Positions 46,401 to 56,983 of a stretch of 64,000 nt of DNA are shown in pieces (position 1 is the first letter of the stretch; each line of letters opens with the position of its first letter). Made by a program: the position numbers and the translations under genes. The stretch is from Arabidopsis thaliana (lineage: Eukaryota > Streptophyta > Magnoliopsida > Brassicales > Brassicaceae). Location of the stretch: contig NC_003076.8 of assembly GCF_000001735.4 (NCBI RefSeq), positions 21,145,835 to 21,209,834 on the forward strand, in the 5' to 3' direction. The notes below the pieces were generated by a model, which was not told the origin of the DNA, searched no databases, and saw nothing but the letters and a program-made list of their open reading frames with translations.

Positions 46401-48187
46401 TTAATAAACCTCGCGTTTGCACACACAACATACCTGCATAAACAAAACAATATCACTAGGATGAACCAATGTTTGACAGGTAGTTCTTAATTTAATAATG
46501 ACAAATTTATGCTATACTCTGTTTTCTTTGAACCAATATGAAATGCAATCCTTGTGGTAAATATGATTACATGGCAAAGTCATTATCTTATCTCCCTTCT
46601 CATAGTCGACTAGGCATATCGAACACCTATAATATCACCCAAACCAAAGATTATACGTCACATTAACTAAGAGTAACCATAAATTTACGTGAAATAATAA
46701 AAAATGATAAGAGTTACGTGGATTAACCATAGTGATAGACACATTGAATTTAAAACAAAAATGATGACCAAAAACGATATATAGTGACAAGATCGTACTG
46801 AGAATCGTCGGCGACAAACTTCTTTTTCTTTTGCCACCACCACCGGAATTTAAGTTTTTTCCCATATTTATGAGTTCGGAATTTGGAGATTTTCCATTCT
46901 GGTACGCCTCCACTTTCGTCTCCCACTGATGCTTCTACCTCATTCAAGCCCTTGCTCATTCATAATAGTGCTAATGAGTATCGATAATATACATGTTGTA
47001 TTGTTAGAGAAATCTTAATATTATGTATGCATTAAGTTGACAAAGTACAAACCTCATTGTAAAAACTATGTAATGAGATATCTGAGGAACTACGCCTAAG
47101 TGTATGCTGGTCCGGGGAGCTATTACCATAGCTATTATAGCCATAAAACCTTCCACTCGTCTAATATTTAATAAGAAAGCAAAACGAATTTTCGATAAAT
47201 TATTTATCAAAATTTACATAAAGAATGTGTGTTTGTTTTCAGAACTTATAAATGGATATAACAACTATAGTAGATTCATTAGAGTTACCGATGGAACATC
47301 ATGTAGGTGAAAGAACGGAGTAGAACAGTAAGGACTATGATATTGCGATTGACGACAACATGGACAACCATGGTACTGAGAATTTACTATAGGTTACAGG
47401 GTAAAAAAAAGCATCAGCCATTAGTGATCCAACTATTTGAATTAGAAAATCTGTATGAAATTTTTGATCAAGTGTTTTTGATTCACATTTAAAAAATAAA
47501 AGAAAGTTTATTAACTATTTTTGAAATATTTATTAACAAACTATATATTATAAAAAAAAACATCTTATCTCAATAATTTTTCTAATACACCTTAATTTTA
47601 CTTAAACAAAAATGATGGTTTAGAACAAAAAAGAAGTGAAATTCTAAATTACTTTAGTTTTTTTAAAATTTTCAATCTTTAATTATCATTTTTATTAATG
47701 ATTTTATTGCAATCCATATTTTTATATTAAAAAAGTTATAAAAAAGGTTCTACATATTATATATTTTTACTAGCAAACTATATATTTCCATTTTCAACAA
47801 TAATGTGATTTTTCATACGTTTTAAACTCAAAATTATATAAGCAAAAAAAATATAAGAAATCATGATTAATAAAATGTTTAAAATATTAAATCCTATGGT
47901 AAAAACGTGCACTAAACTAATTAGACTTTTTAATCAACTCTGGTGTCAAAGTTAAGCTTGAAAAATAAACTTTTAGTCTGAAAGTCCCTATATTGTTCGA
48001 GCTCAAATATATATAGCCGAGCTTTATTTCTTAGAGGATCAAGCTTTGGTCCTAACTAACATGTCTAGTTCGATCCGAGCACATCATAGTTTATAAGTAA
48101 TTTAGATACTTTTGATATATATAGAGTATATAATTTACCTATACAAGCTTGACACCCGTGAAAGTTATAAGCACGATTGCGAAACAT
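46401..48187 (-). CDS. RING-H2 protein D, diverged N-terminus, tandem array
   Basis: The 3' half matches the paralogues: linker V-P-E-W-K-I-S-K-F-R-T-H-K-Y-G-K (46950-46800), RING-H2 exon [33 protein letters not shown] (about 46626-46517) and last exon V-C-C-V-C-K-R-E-V-Y with stop at 46401. The 5' half differs: exons near 47158-47051 (Ser-rich, R-S-S-S-D-I-S-L-H) and 47390-47290, which is Cys/His/Tyr-rich (Y-H-G-C-P-C-C-R-Q-S-Q-Y-H), and a possible first exon at 48187-48138 (M-F-R-N-R-A-Y-N-F-H-G-C-Q-A-C-I). No MIU-like repeats were found. The RING exon donor (aga|gtatag) is weaker than in the sister genes. It may be a live diverged copy or a gene in decay; the first exon is the least certain part. 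Confidence 0.6.
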
Positions 48188-49305
48188 TGATTTCCTTTGA
48201 AGTGGCCAAGAGAGATCGTCGTTTAACGATTATTGGTTTATAATTAAGTACCTTTTAATCAAAATATAAAAGGACTAGTCATATCTTGATTTTTGCATCT
48301 CCCAACAATTTATTTATAATAAACATATTTAGCTTTTTCTTGAGAGCTTGTATCAATTTAAAAGTTTCTTATAGAACACATGTTGAATTTGTGTAAAGAA
48401 TAAATTGTGATGATACTATATATGGATATCACATCATATCAAAATCTTAAATGTATTATAAATATAATAATTAAAATCCAGAGAAAATCAATTTTCTTAA
48501 TTGAATGTTTGTATATAGTAATATAATAATTTCATATGTAAATATTCCATTTAATTTGGATTATAGTTTTATAGAAAGAAAGTATTTTGATACCTTTTTA
48601 AATTTTATCTCAAATAAATTTGTTTTTTAATAAATATATTGTGATTTCAGTGGATAAGTTTTATCTTTCATCACTTTTAGTTTGTTAATAATAAATATGA
48701 ATCCAGTTAGATCTCCTCTGATCACTGGCTTTCATCTAGAAACCAACTAAGAGTTTTGCTTCTCATTGCATTGGAATGGTGGTAATCTACAATTATGGGC
48801 TGACTCAATTTAATTTGCAATGTCACCACCACTGCTCCTCTTCTATCTAGCAAACAAATACTTAATTGCATTTCGAAAAATCAACTAGTCTGTCTCCATT
48901 ATCATATACATAAATACAAATTAACATCAGAAAAAATATACATACAATCTTTGCACAGAGTCACATTTTCTTAAAATGTATAAGTTATTTCATCCGGTTC
49001 TTATAGTGAATACCATATGTATATCCATGTATATAAATTGATATTTCAATTAACATTAAGGAATCACAAGCATGCATATTCTCTCGCTCCCACGCAAACA
49101 AAAAGTGCATGCAGCCTAACGTGATCTCTATCGTTAGGTAGCTCACAAATGACGAACCTAAACCCTCTTCACCATAAATCAAATCCTCCTCCGCTCTATA
49201 TAAACAACAAAAAAAACACTAAACACTTAAATAAATCAAACAAACACTCCACATTCTCAAAATCATATTTTCATATAACTTATAAAAGATAAAAGAAAGA
49301 AGAAG
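48188..49305 (+). promoter_or_regulatory. Upstream region of the lipid-transfer gene
   Basis: AT-rich DNA without coding sequence recognised. A good TATA box, ctctatataaaca, lies at about 49194-49206, roughly 100 bases before the start codon, and an A/C-rich leader follows. Confidence 0.6.
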
Positions 49306-49596
49306 ATGGCAGCTTCGTCCAAGTACTCTTCCATGTCATTCATGAAGGTGGCAATGATGGTGGCGCTGGTCTTGGTGGTGGCAGCCACTGTGGTGGATGG
49401 ACAAAGCTGCAATGCGCAGCTGAGTACACTGAACGTGTGTGGTGAGTTTGTGGTTCCCGGAGCTGACAGGACCAACCCAAGTGCCGAATGTTGCAATGCT
49501 CTTGAGGCAGTGCCAAACGAATGCCTTTGCAACACGTTTCGCATTGCCTCTAGGCTTCCCTCTCGCTGCAACATTCCTACACTTTCATGCAGTTGA
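49306..49596 (+). CDS. A9-like lipid-transfer / bifunctional inhibitor family protein
   Basis: Intronless, 96 residues. Residues 1-32 are a signal peptide (V-A-M-M-V-A-L-V-L-V-V-A-A-T-V-V-D-G), with cleavage likely before Q-S-C. The mature part has the eight-cysteine pattern of the LTP/2S/trypsin-alpha-amylase inhibitor family: C, C (N-V-C), C-C (E-C-C), C-x-C (C-L-C), C (R-C) and C (S-C). It resembles the tapetum-specific A9 group (V-C ... V-P-G-A, N-x-x-C-C-x-A-L-x-A, C-L-C-N). These small secreted proteins bind lipids; the A9 group is expressed in the anther tapetum during pollen-wall formation, so such a role is inferred. Corresponds by position to AT5G52160. Confidence 0.93.
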   Translation: MAASSKYSSMSFMKVAMMVALVLVVAATVVDGQSCNAQLSTLNVCGEFVVPGADRTNPSAECCNALEAVPNECLCNTFRIASRLPSRCNIPTLSCS

Positions 49597-49773
49597 TATG
49601 GATCCTCATATTAATTCTAGACGCTATATCTTTGTAAGAACATACAATATAACGTTTCAAATACATCCATATATAGTTTCATATGTTTAATAAATGTATC
49701 TAAAAGCTTTTTTTTTTGGTATTTAACAGGAGAAGCATGTATGGGAAGTAAAGGAGATGGATATCTAAGAATA

Positions 49774-49812
49774 AAAACTCAAAGTTTGAGTTTTTTTTTT
49801 TTTTTTTTTTTT
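49774..49812. repeat. Palindrome followed by T-run after the lipid-transfer gene
   Basis: aaaactcaaa and its complement tttgagtttt are separated by one base (49774-49794), running into about 20 Ts. It looks like a bacterial intrinsic terminator by shape, but in this plant context it is more likely a chance structure in the 3' flank of the gene. Confidence 0.6.
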
Positions 49813-51130
49813 GGTTTTTGTTCTTCACTGCAAAACCAATGGGTTTCGAATAATAATGAATAACACCGAATTGAAATTATAAATGGTTTGAGTTATATTA
49901 TCAATTTATAATTTGTATACATGCAAATATATCTTATATCACGCCTTTCAAAGTAGTATGCATGTTTAATTAATTGGTTATTGGTGTGACCAAACGAACC
50001 TTTTGGTTCTTATACATTCGTTTGATAATTCAAAAATTAGGGCCTAGGGGTAACGTACTGTAAAATTCGCATTATAAATTCCCCACACATCAGATTTGAA
50101 AGAATTTCGTCCAAACACACAACTGAAGAAACATGTAGTATCTAAATTTTTAACATGTCGAATTAGAGAAATCAAGGTGATGTTTTGCCATCTCAAATAT
50201 TCTCCAAGAATTTTGCTTAAATGCCAAGAAAATTTGTAAAAAAAAAATATATATATGAAGACCAGAGCCAGCGGTAAATTGACCAAAACATCCCTAGTAG
50301 TCTACCTCAAAGCGTGTGGAGGTTGAAACGCTCGGCGGATATCACGAGCTCGGGCCACACGCTCATCTCTAGTCTCTTTTACATTGGCTTTACAAATTTT
50401 AAAATGAAACACGAATTTTATCGATCTACAAAAGTTTTGTTTTATATTCTATGGTACAGTTACCTATAATGAAAAAATTAAAATAATATAAATTGGTGAA
50501 GAGTCAAAATGTAGATCTTTTAGGCTTTTTAGCTCAAGGCTTGTTTTTCTCTGTTAGAAAAAGTTGCTGTTATTGTTTTATTGTTTCTCCCTAATTAGTC
50601 AAAATCTTGAGGGAAAATGACAAAAGAAGAAACCCATGTGGTCAAAATCGAAGCTTTTTTGTGTTTTGGTCCGAGTAAACTAGGGTTTCGTTTGTCTTTT
50701 TTAACCTTTCTAAAATAATTATTCGAAAAATTTGGCTTAAAAGGTCAAAGGTACAACTTGAGATTTTGGGGCCATTTGAGTTATTAAAAAAAAAAAAAAG
50801 GGGAGAGGACAAAAACAGAGTATTGAACAAAAAGGGGACAAGTCATATGATATAACAAAGGAAAGATCTTTCTCTTTCATTTGCTGATCTCACTCGTACT
50901 ATAGACTAAGGAAAGATCTCATTTGGTCGTCAGTAAATTTTCTGATTTGATTGAAAGGTATGAAACTTGATGAACAAGCAACGTAAACACTGAGAAAATA
51001 GTAAAAGCAGTGACAATACAAATATATGTTGTCTTGCATTATGTTCTTCTCTCCATTGTTGGTTTTGTCTTTCTTGTTTTTTTTTTGTTTCTCTATAACT
51101 TAGATTATTGACTATTTAATTTGGTTGCAG
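49813..51130 (+). promoter_or_regulatory. HDG7 upstream region with leader intron end
   Basis: Intergenic DNA between the lipid-transfer gene and HDG7. The polypyrimidine stretch and ttgcag ending at 51130, nine bases before the HDG7 ATG, mark the acceptor of a leader intron. Its donor is probably the gaaag|gtatga near 50957. No L1-box was confidently found. Confidence 0.5.
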
Positions 51131-51139
51131 AGAGGGAAA

Positions 51140-54125
51140 ATGAATGGCGATCTTGAAGTTGATATGTCTAGAGGAGATTTCAATCCAAGTTTTTTTCTTG
51201 GAAAGCTTAAAGACGATGAGTTTGAGAGTAGATCATTGAGTGATGATAGCTTTGATGCAATGTCTGGTGATGAGGATAAACAAGAACAACGCCCTAAGAA
51301 GAAGAAGAGGAAGACAAAGTATCATAGACACACTTCTTACCAGATTCAAGAACTCGAATCGTAAGAAGTTTCTGGTTTTTAAAAGAATCTAAACTTTTTC
51401 ATATTCATCAAGTGGTTTTTGAATGTTTGATATTTTCTGAGTGTAGTTTCTTCAAAGAGTGTCCTCATCCTAATGAGAAGCAAAGGTTGGAACTTGGCAA
51501 AAAACTTACTTTGGAGAGTAAGCAAATTAAGTTTTGGTTTCAGAACAGAAGAACACAAATGAAGGTACTTTATCTGAAAAGTTATGGTTTTGATAGTAGA
51601 GTTATGATTTTTATGGGAATGTTGTGGTTTTTATATTGACCAGACGCAACTAGAGCGGCATGAGAATGTGATTCTCAAACAAGAGAATGAAAAACTGCGG
51701 CTAGAAAACAGTTTCCTTAAAGAGTCAATGAGAGGCTCTCTATGTATTGATTGTGGTGGAGCAGTTATACCTGGTGAGGTTTCTTTTGAGCAGCACCAAC
51801 TTAGGATTGAGAATGCTAAGCTTAAGGAAGAGCTTGATAGGATTTGTGCTTTAGCAAATAGATTCATTGGTGGGTCTATTTCACTTGAGCAGCCTTCAAA
51901 TGGTGGGATTGGCTCACAGCATTTGCCTATAGGACATTGTGTCAGTGGTGGAACTTCACTGATGTTTATGGATCTTGCCATGGAAGCCATGGATGAGTTG
52001 TTGAAGTTAGCAGAATTGGAAACTTCTTTATGGAGTTCAAAGAGTGAGAAAGGATCGATGAACCATTTCCCTGGTTCAAGAGAAACTGGTTTAGTACTTA
52101 TCAATAGCTTGGCTCTAGTCGAGACTCTTATGGACACGGTATGCTATACTCTCTAATAACCGGTATTTTATCGATATATGCACACTCTACTAAACGTCTC
52201 ATCTTTGTTATTGGTTTGTTACAGAACAAATGGGCAGAAATGTTTGAGTGCATAGTCGCGGTTGCATCAACCCTTGAAGTGATATCCAACGGTAGTGATG
52301 GATCAAGAAACGGCTCTATTCTATTGGTATGTTACTCAAGAACCATAAAGATTATATATTTTGGCGACATTTGCTAATTCAATGAGTCCTTTGTTTGGAA
52401 CAGATGCAAGCAGAGTTTCAAGTGATGTCTCCATTAGTTCCAATCAAACAAAAGAAGTTTCTTAGATATTGCAAGCAACATGGAGATGGTTTATGGGCGG
52501 TCGTCGATGTTTCTTATGATATAAACAGAGGAAATGAGAACTTGAAGTCTTATGGTGGCTCTAAAATGTTTCCTTCAGGATGCATTATACAAGACATAGG
52601 CAACGGCTGCTCCAAGGTAACTTCTCTTTCTTTGTTAGGACAATTTTTTATGTCTTGGATCTGCGTGATGTTTTATTGAATTGTTTATAGTTGAGAGTTT
52701 GGTCAGTCTTGTAAACTAATTACAAAGGAGTCGACAATTAGCCTGAGAACCTGAAGCCTTTTGTGTATAAAACTATAAAAGATTCTTCTATTTCTTTGTT
52801 AATACATATCAAAGGGTTCACTTTTCAAGGTAGAGGTTGCTTCTTGTCTGAGCTAGTTCTAGGCTATCATAAATAATTTATACAAAAATATCTTGTTTTG
52901 TTTACTTATATCGATGGAAACTTACATATTGGATTAGATGAATCTGATATGTACATTTCTTCGTAAAATGAGTTGTTACTTATAGTCACAACTATTATTT
53001 ACTCAATGTCACATATTTGGTTTAACACAAATAATTTCAACAGGTGACATGGATAGAACATTCAGAGTACGAAGAGAGTCACACCCACTCACTTTACCAA
53101 CCGTTGCTCAGTTCTTCGGTTGGGTTAGGCGCAACCAAATGGCTTGCGACTCTGCAGAGGCAATGCGAGAGCTTCACAATGCTTTTGTCTTCTGAAGATC
53201 ACACAGGTTTTGGCTCGTTCTCTTTCTTTTTCTCTCAGCATTTGAATCTTGAAATGTTGCAATTTGAACGAGAGATATTATTCAAGAATGTTTTACGATA
53301 GGTTTGTCACATGCTGGAACAAAGAGTATACTAAAGCTAGCGCAGCGTATGAAGCTCAACTTTTACTCGGGAATAACTGCTTCGTGCATTCACAAATGGG
53401 AGAAGCTTCTTGCTGAGAACGTGGGACAGGACACAAGGATACTGACAAGGAAGAGTCTTGAGCCGTCTGGTATTGTCCTGAGCGCTGCGACATCTCTGTG
53501 GCTACCAGTGACTCAGCAGAGACTCTTTGAGTTTCTGTGTGATGGTAAATGCAGAAACCAGTGGGATATTTTGTCTAATGGTGCTTCAATGGAAAACACA
53601 CTTCTCGTCCCAAAAGGACAACAGGAAGGAAGCTGCGTCTCTCTTCTTCGTGCTGCTGTGAGTTTATAATCTATTCTGAATCTCTCTATTCATTAAACTC
53701 CAAAAAGATCTCTGTTCTTGGTTACTGATTAGATCGATTTGCAGGGGAATGATCAAAATGAGAGTAGTATGCTCATCTTGCAAGAGACATGGAATGACGT
53801 TTCTGGTGCACTGGTGGTTTACGCGCCTGTTGATATTCCATCTATGAATACTGTAATGAGCGGTGGAGATTCAGCTTATGTGGCGCTTCTTCCATCGGGG
53901 TTCTCGATATTGCCTGACGGATCATCATCATCGTCTGATCAGTTCGATACCGATGGCGGTTTGGTGAATCAAGAAAGCAAAGGATGTCTCCTGACTGTAG
54001 GATTTCAGATCTTAGTGAACAGCCTACCGACTGCAAAACTCAACGTGGAATCTGTTGAAACTGTTAACAACCTCATCGCTTGCACCATTCACAAGATCAG
54101 AGCCGCTCTTCGTATACCTGCTTAG
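51140..54125 (+). CDS. HDG7: Homeodomain-leucine zipper IV transcription factor HDG7
   Basis: Nine coding exons: 51140-51360, 51447-51564, 51644-52138, 52225-52326, 52404-52616, 53044-53206, 53302-53657 and 53745-54125 carry the frame, with about 680 residues in all (eight segments listed; boundaries are GT-AG). The start is M-N-G-D-L-E; the ATG a few codons earlier lies in the leader intron. An acidic N-terminus (D-D-E-F-E-S, S-G-D-E-D-K) precedes the homeodomain at about 54-116 ([12 protein letters not shown], then [13 protein letters not shown]). A zipper-loop-zipper with a C-x2-C-like C-I-D-C loop follows, typical of class IV, then START (about 215-440) and the C-terminal SAD domain. Class IV factors bind the L1 box in epidermal genes and specify outer cell layers. 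The START domain may bind lipid. Confidence 0.97.
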
Positions 54126-54330
54126 CTAAAGTTGTAGGACCTAATCTTGTTTCTATGTCTGAAACAATTTGTGAGAGTGTAGCCAAATTTGAGACTGAGT
54201 AGCTAGTAGAACAAACAAATAAACAAACAAATGGACCAAAGTTTACAATTTGCAAAACTGATTTGTTTTTTTGTGTTTATGCCATTTTCCACTGATACAT
54301 AAAAAACGTTGGGAAAAAGCTACAGACTTC

Positions 54331-55707
54331 TCAAGAAACATACAAGACACCTCGACGATAGAAAACAAGACTCGCTGAAGTAAAACCCGACCAAACAAAA
54401 AGAACCCACCAAGACATCAACAAACCAACTTGTTTAATGAAATCGCTACAAGGCAAAGAACCACATACCAGTTGAGATACAGCAAAAGAGCTCAAGTCAA
54501 TCTGAGACAAGCCGAGGAAAAGAATCACTAGCACCGAAGGCGCCAAAAACTGCAGAGCAACAAGGCATAGGTAATGGTTGTGAAGAAACATCTTTGCACG
54601 ACTAAAATCCAAATCAGGAGTTTTACTTCCATGTAATCTCTGATACCACGAAAGGACTGCTTCGTTCAAGAACATCTGAAGGTTAGGACGAACCGCCATC
54701 GCTTGTAGTAAACCCGAAAGTAACAAACACAAAACCCGAAACTTCGCAAAATCATCACTCAACATGCCTACATTACCAACCAACCCACTCTGACTCTGAC
54801 TACTACCACTAGTCCCAGGATCACCACTTCTCTTCACTAAAACCTCTGCCAACGGATGAATCCAAAGCAACGAAGTGAAAACCGATACGATATAATTCGC
54901 ATATAGAATCATCCTACCAAACCATCCACAAGAAATGATCGACAAATTACTCCTAATCTGATCAGTCCCAACCCAAAACGACCTTGCACTTCTTCCAGCA
55001 GGCATATAAAGGAAACCACCAATACAAGCCATCGAAAACGATATCACAATGCAACAAAACGCATCAACAGAACCTAATTGAAAATCAAATCCTTTAGGAA
55101 AAACACCAGCACTGATTATAATCCCAAACACAAACCCTAAAACACCAAAAATCAAACTCAATCTCTTCTCAGATTCCTTAGAAGCAGATCTCTCAATAGA
55201 AATCTTCCCCAAAGCTACAAACACCTTACACAAAGCTATAAACCCTAGAACAATCGGAAACATCAATCCATTACTTAAAACTCCATGACTATTATCCTCA
55301 ATAATACCGAAGTACTTATCTAGAAGAAAGCAAGAAACAGCTAAGAACGATATCACGAATAGCGAATTGTACTCAGTGAAATACATTCGAGATCTGAGAT
55401 GATCTTCATCGAGCTTAATTCGAAAGATCTGAGCATTGCTTTCGTCGAATTCGGATTTATCTTTGGATCTGTTTCTTCTTCTGACTTCAACATTAGATTT
55501 TGGATCGTCGGTACTAGATGGTCGTCTAATCGCAGGTCGGAGTCCATTTCCGGTGTTGTTTTGGTTGAGATTTTCAGGTTGGATATAGGTACAGAGACCG
55601 TGGAGGAAGATGATTGAGATTTTGACGAATGAAAGGACTAACGTTAAGAAGAGAGATAGTAGGATTTGAAGTGTTAGATTCCTGTAACTTCCTAAAAGCT
55701 CAAGCAT
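54331..55707 (-). CDS. TMEM161-like multi-pass membrane protein
   Basis: Intronless 458-residue frame; the start is taken at 55707 (M-L-E-L-L-G-S-Y-R-N), as upstream codons lie in a region without a hydrophobic pattern expected here. About eight to nine hydrophobic segments are visible: 13-38, 105-125, 138-160, 175-195, 210-235, 260-285, 320-345, 385-410 and 425-455, with a basic cytosolic-type loop at 55-90 (R-R-P-S, R-R-R-N-R-S-K-D-K). The family resembles animal TMEM161A/B, whose roles involve oxidative stress and cardiac rhythm; the plant role is unknown. The 3' ends of this gene and HDG7 converge, 206 bp apart. Confidence 0.82.
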   Translation of the reverse strand: MLELLGSYRNLTLQILLSLFLTLVLSFVKISIIFLHGLCTYIQPENLNQNNTGNGLRPAIRRPSSTDDPKSNVEVRRRNRSKDKSEFDESNAQIFRIKLDEDHLRSRMYFTEYNSLFVISFLAVSCFLLDKYFGIIEDNSHGVLSNGLMFPIVLGFIALCKVFVALGKISIERSASKESEKRLSLIFGVLGFVFGIIISAGVFPKGFDFQLGSVDAFCCIVISFSMACIGGFLYMPAGRSARSFWVGTDQIRSNLSIISCGWFGRMILYANYIVSVFTSLLWIHPLAEVLVKRSGDPGTSGSSQSQSGLVGNVGMLSDDFAKFRVLCLLLSGLLQAMAVRPNLQMFLNEAVLSWYQRLHGSKTPDLDFSRAKMFLHNHYLCLVALQFLAPSVLVILFLGLSQIDLSSFAVSQLVCGSLPCSDFIKQVGLLMSWWVLFVWSGFTSASLVFYRRGVLYVS

Positions 55708-55982
55708 TGTTTCTTCACTCTGTTGTTCGACTCTCTCTGGGTAGAAGAAGATGTATGAAGAGAGTCTGAATTTGTTTGGAATGTTTGTACTTTCAATTGG
55801 TAAAAAGGCCCAATGGGCTTTAATTGCTCTTAGTTGTATCAAACCCTTATTAAATTTCCATAAGAATTTTGTCTTTATTCTTATTGTTTTAATAGTATAA
55901 TATAAACAATTTGTAGTAGAACAGCAGCCATTTCTCAAGCGAAATACCAAAACAACAGCACATGCTAATCAAAATTGCTACG

Positions 55983-56609
55983 TCACTCAAGATTAGTATG
56001 ACGAGCACGTACCGACTCAGAAGACTCACCCAAAACCTCACCCAACTTGTAAACAACCATCTCAAACAACACAAACAAAGCTCCTTCATATACACTCCCC
56101 ATCGGCAATAAACGTCTCTCTCCCATTTCCACCGAATCACCACCACCGTTATCACTCGCCATAGTCTGAGCAGGTACATAACAGACATCCGTTGCATGTT
56201 TCACACAAGAACCTATCGCTGGCTCTGCAGTAATAAGTATAACCTTAGCACCGTTCGATTTAGCTACAGAGCAAAGCGCATCGACGGTTGAGAATCCTCC
56301 AGGACCAGCTGAAGCGATTAAGAGATCAGAAGATGAGATTGGAGGTGTTGTCATGTCGAAGACTAAGTGAGTGGGGAGACCAAAGTGGAAGAGACGCATC
56401 GCGAAGGCTTTTAGCATTAGACCTTCGCGTCCAACACCGTAGAGGAAGATACGAGAGTTGTTGCGGTTGCGGGAGATTGCGGTAAGCTCTGTTACTAGGA
56501 GATCGAGCGGTGGTGGATATGGTGAGGTTGGTTTTGTGAAGACAGATGAGATTTGGTTGCAGATTTGAGAAGATAGATTCGCCATTTCTTGAGCTTTCTC
56601 GTTCGCCAT
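55983..56609 (-). CDS. SIS-domain protein resembling bacterial 6-phospho-3-hexuloisomerase
   Basis: Intronless, 208 residues. The SIS fold signature is clear: I-F-L-Y-G-V-G-R-E-G-L-M-L-K-A-F-A-M-R-L (about 54-73), nearly the hexuloisomerase motif, then L-L-I-A-S-A-G-P-G-G (about 95-104), G-A-K-V-I-L-I-T-A-E-P and a final helix E-G-A-L-F-V-L-F-E-M-V-V. SIS domains bind phosphosugars, so a sugar-phosphate isomerase or binding role is likely. No transit peptide is obvious, so it is probably cytosolic. The bacterial-type sequence and missing introns hint at descent from bacteria, which is inference. Its start lies divergent-free, tail-adjacent to the TMEM161-like gene on the same strand. Corresponds to AT5G52190. 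Confidence 0.88.
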   Translation of the reverse strand: MANEKAQEMANLSSQICNQISSVFTKPTSPYPPPLDLLVTELTAISRNRNNSRIFLYGVGREGLMLKAFAMRLFHFGLPTHLVFDMTTPPISSSDLLIASAGPGGFSTVDALCSVAKSNGAKVILITAEPAIGSCVKHATDVCYVPAQTMASDNGGGDSVEMGERRLLPMGSVYEGALFVLFEMVVYKLGEVLGESSESVRARHTNLE

Positions 56610-56983
56610 TGATGTTGAATAATTCAGCTTATCATCATCATCATCATCTTATATCGTGCATTTTGGACCACGTTTACAAATTTATACCGTTTGATTCGGT
56701 GGTTAATTGAATTCCGGTTCGGTTCGGTTTTAATGTCATATCAAACAAAAATACAATGACAAATTTGGAATATGATGTAAGAACATAGAACATGGAAGAA
56801 CAGAGGTGACAGTAAGAAATTGCATTCAAAATGCTATAAAAGACAATCACATAATTGATGGGAGTTTTTGTTTCCTTCTTAAATTTCTGGAAGATTCAAA
56901 TTGATAAAAACCAAGATTAGTTGAGATTGAGAGCTCTCTGTGAAACATGGAGCAGAGTACACATTTGATTGAACAGAAAGGTT

